This document shows positions 31,253 through 33,481 of a stretch of 33,481 nt of DNA, in pieces (within the stretch, counting starts at the first letter, position 1; each line of letters opens with the position of its first letter). The position numbers were made by a program, and so were the translations under genes. This DNA comes from Bacillota bacterium (lineage in GTDB: Bacteria; Bacillota; Clostridia; Peptostreptococcales; Anaerovoracaceae). Below the pieces are notes generated by a model, which saw only the letters and a program-made list of their open reading frames with translations, was not told the origin of the DNA and searched no databases. The DNA is taken from contig JAFPXN010000153.1 in assembly GCA_017412505.1 (NCBI GenBank), positions 1 through 33,481 of the forward strand. The letters run 5' to 3'.

Positions 31253-33481
31253 TTACTGTTCGTCCTTGATCGCTGCCTGCGCGGCCGCCAGTCTGGCGAT
31301 GGGCACGCGGAACGGGCTGCAGGAGACGTAGTCGAGGCCGACCTTGTGGAAGAATTCCACACTGGAGGGGTCACCGCCGTGCTCGCCGCAGACGCCCAGG
31401 TGCAGGTCCGGTCTGGTGGCGCGGCCCAGCTTGCAGGCCATGTCGACCAGCTTGCCTACGCCGACCTGATCGACCTTCGCGAACGGGTCGTTCTCATAGA
31501 TCTTCTTGTCGTAGTAAGCGCCCAGGAACTTGCCGGCGTCGTCTCTGGAGAAGCCGAACGTCATCTGGGTGAGGTCGTTCGTGCCGAAGGAGAAGAACTC
31601 GGCTTCGGTCGCGATCTGATCCGCGGTCAGAGCGGCTCTGGGGATCTCGATCATGGTGCCCACCAGGTACTTCATATCCATGCCGGAGGCTGCGATGAGT
31701 TCATCCGCGACCTTTACAACGATGTCCTTGACGTACTTGAGTTCCTTGACTTCTCCTACGAGCGGAATCATGATCTCAGGCACCATGGTCCATTCGGGAT
31801 GTCTCGCCTGAACGGCCAGCGCCGCCTTGATGACCGCTCTGGTCTGCATTTCCGCGATCTCGGGATAGGTGACCGCCAGACGGCAGCCTCTGTGACCCAT
31901 CATCGGGTTGAATTCGTGCAGGCCGGAGATGATGTTCTTGATGGTCTCGACGGACTTGCCCTGCGCCTTAGCCAGCGCTTCGATGTCTTCCTCTTCCTTG
32001 GGAACGAATTCGTGGAGAGGAGGATCCAGGAACCGGATCGTGACAGGATAGCCCTGCATCGCCTCGTAGATGCCTTCGAAGTCGCTCTGCTGCATCGGTT
32101 CGATCTTCGCCAGCGCGGCGATTCTTTCCTCGACGGTGTCGGAGCAGATCATCTCGCGGAACGCGGCGATCCTGTCTTCTTCGAAGAACATGTGCTCGGT
32201 TCTGGTCAGGCCGATGCCCTGCGCGCCCAGTTCGACTGCCTTGGCGGCGTCCTTCGGGGTATCCGCGTTCGTTCTGACCTTCAGTCTTCTGTATTTGTCA
32301 GCCCAGCCCATGATGCGGCCGAATTCGCCGGCGATCTGCGCGTCGACCGTGGGGATGACGCCCTCGTAGATGTTGCCGGTCGTGCCGTCGATGGAGATCT
32401 GGTCGCCTTCGTGGAACGTCTTGCCGCCCAGTTCGAACTTCTTGTTCGCTTCGTCCATCTTGATGTCGCCGCAGCCGGATACGCAGCATTCGCCCATGCC
32501 TCTGGCGACGACTGCCGCGTGGGAGGTCATGCCGCCGCGGACGGTCAGGATGCCCTGCGCGGCCTTCATGCCTTCGATGTCTTCGGGAGAAGTTTCCAGT
32601 CTGACGAGGATGACCTTCTTGCCCTTGTCCGCCCATGCCTTGGCGTCGTCAGCGGTGAAGACGACCTGGCCGCAGGCAGCGCCCGGGGATGCGCCCAGAC
32701 CCTTGCCCAGCGGGGTCGCGGCCTTCAGCGCGTTCACGTCGAACGTCGGATGCAGCAGCGTGTCGAGGTTTCTGGGATCGATCATGGCGACAGCCTGCTT
32801 TTCGTCGATCATGCCTTCGTCCACGAGATCGCATGCGATCTTCAGAGCAGCCTGAGCCGTTCTCTTGCCGTTTCTGCACTGCAGCATGTACAGTTTGCGG
32901 TTCTCGACCGTGAACTCCATGTCCTGCATGTCTCTGTAGTGATCTTCCAGGATGCCGCAGACCTTGACGAAGTCGTTATAGGCTTCGGGGAACTTCTCTG
33001 CCATCTGCGCGATGGGCATCGGGGTGCGGACGCCGGCTACAACGTCTTCGCCCTGGGCGTTCACGAGGAACTCGCCCATCAGCTTCTTTTCGCCGGTGGC
33101 CGGGTCACGGGTGAAAGCAACGCCCGTGCCGGAATCGTCGCCCATGTTGCCGAAGACCATCGGCATGACGTTGACGGCGGTGCCCCAGCTGTAGGGGATG
33201 TCGTTGTCTCTTCTGTAGACGTTGGCTCTGGGGTTGTCCCAGCTGCGGAAGACCGCTTCGATCGCGGCGAACAGCTGTTCCTTCGGATCGTCGGGGAAGT
33301 CCGCGCCGATCTTGCTCTTATACTCGTCCTTGAACTGGTTCGCGAGCACTTCCAGGTCCTCGGCGGTGAGTTCCACGTCGTAGGTGATGCCCTTTTCAGC
33401 CTTCATCTTGTCGATGAGTTCCTCGAAGTACTTCTTGCCCACTTCCATGACGACGTCGGAGAACATCTGGATGAAGCGGCG
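31253..33481 (-). CDS. ppdK: Pyruvate, phosphate dikinase, N-terminus beyond the window
   Basis: 742 residues are visible of a protein usually about 875 long; the frame is open at the window end (RRFIQMFSDVV precedes the first visible ATG), so about 130 N-terminal residues are missing. The remaining ATP-grasp part has YRRDNDIPYSWGTAVNVMPMVFGN and GVAFTRDPATGEK. The phosphohistidine domain has GILTVRGGMTSHAAVVARGMG with the catalytic His. The C-terminal PEP-binding barrel has GLTRTEHMFF, the PEIMIPLVGEV stretch, FSFGTNDLTQMTFG, and GVCGEHGGDPSSVEFFHKVGLDYVSCSP with the catalytic Cys. It interconverts pyruvate, ATP and phosphate with PEP, AMP and pyrophosphate, a PPi-saving glycolytic step in anaerobes. 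A strong terminator follows it. Confidence 0.97.
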   Translation of the reverse strand, partial: RRFIQMFSDVVMEVGKKYFEELIDKMKAEKGITYDVELTAEDLEVLANQFKDEYKSKIGADFPDDPKEQLFAAIEAVFRSWDNPRANVYRRDNDIPYSWGTAVNVMPMVFGNMGDDSGTGVAFTRDPATGEKKLMGEFLVNAQGEDVVAGVRTPMPIAQMAEKFPEAYNDFVKVCGILEDHYRDMQDMEFTVENRKLYMLQCRNGKRTAQAALKIACDLVDEGMIDEKQAVAMIDPRNLDTLLHPTFDVNALKAATPLGKGLGASPGAACGQVVFTADDAKAWADKGKKVILVRLETSPEDIEGMKAAQGILTVRGGMTSHAAVVARGMGECCVSGCGDIKMDEANKKFELGGKTFHEGDQISIDGTTGNIYEGVIPTVDAQIAGEFGRIMGWADKYRRLKVRTNADTPKDAAKAVELGAQGIGLTRTEHMFFEEDRIAAFREMICSDTVEERIAALAKIEPMQQSDFEGIYEAMQGYPVTIRFLDPPLHEFVPKEEEDIEALAKAQGKSVETIKNIISGLHEFNPMMGHRGCRLAVTYPEIAEMQTRAVIKAALAVQARHPEWTMVPEIMIPLVGEVKELKYVKDIVVKVADELIAASGMDMKYLVGTMIEIPRAALTADQIATEAEFFSFGTNDLTQMTFGFSRDDAGKFLGAYYDKKIYENDPFAKVDQVGVGKLVDMACKLGRATRPDLHLGVCGEHGGDPSSVEFFHKVGLDYVSCSPFRVPIARLAAAQAAIKDEQ

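Overview
The window looks like chromosomal DNA of a moderately GC-rich, probably anaerobic member of the Bacillota (Clostridia-like). The grounds are AGGAGG-type ribosome binding sites, a 2-hydroxyacyl-CoA dehydratase activase of the large clostridial type, an RsbU/RsbW/RsbV-like partner-switching module, a TipAS-type MerR regulator, DUF4298 and DUF5662 proteins, and pyruvate phosphate dikinase. The placement is inferred from gene content; no rRNA or tRNA gene is visible to confirm it. Almost all genes lie on the minus strand. The exceptions are 5255-7174 and 8096-8884.

Layout, left to right. (1) 1-5113, minus: a two-domain acyl-CoA dehydratase activase, a separate ORF carrying what is usually its C-terminal cysteine-rich part, and an M20 amidohydrolase cut by the window edge. 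(2) 5255-7174, plus: a Gly/Ser-rich membrane protein with a TPM-like domain, then pspA, closed by a clean terminator; probably an envelope-stress pair. (3) 7243-9353: a MerR/TipAS regulator with a 19-bp-spacer promoter, then an AT-richer island with an orphan PD-(D/E)XK-like gene and an unexplained 42-bp-phased array of alternating TGACA/TGTCA sites. (4) 9354-12834, minus: AlkD-like DNA glycosylase, YtcJ-like amidohydrolase and a DUF815 ATPase. (5) 12894-17864, minus: the branched-chain amino acid operon ilvB-ilvN-ilvC-ilvD, preceded by a palindrome and no leader long enough for a T-box. (6) 17944-21899, minus: a compact run sulP - DUF5662 - unknown membrane protein - PHP phosphatase - 42-residue membrane peptide - GIY-YIG protein. 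(7) 21990-25492, minus: nrfA - resB - ccsA - DUF4298, a respiratory nitrite-to-ammonium reductase with its own System II cytochrome c maturation proteins but no nrfH. (8) 25602-25922: a small unknown gene. (9) 26042-31131, minus: a partner-switching module with two transmembrane PP2C phosphatases flanking a small membrane ORF, a Lys/Glu-rich ORF, an STAS antagonist and an RsbW-like kinase. (10) 31253-33481, minus: the C-terminal five-sixths of ppdK.

The genes suggest an anaerobe that makes its own valine/isoleucine, can reduce nitrite to ammonium, runs a PEP/pyruvate interconversion step, and reads envelope or extracellular signals through PspA and Rsb-type circuits. The strongest unexplained signal is the phased repeat array at 8933-9124. 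Second are the duplicated-phosphatase partner-switching operon and the hairpins placed directly against the start codons of sulP and resB.
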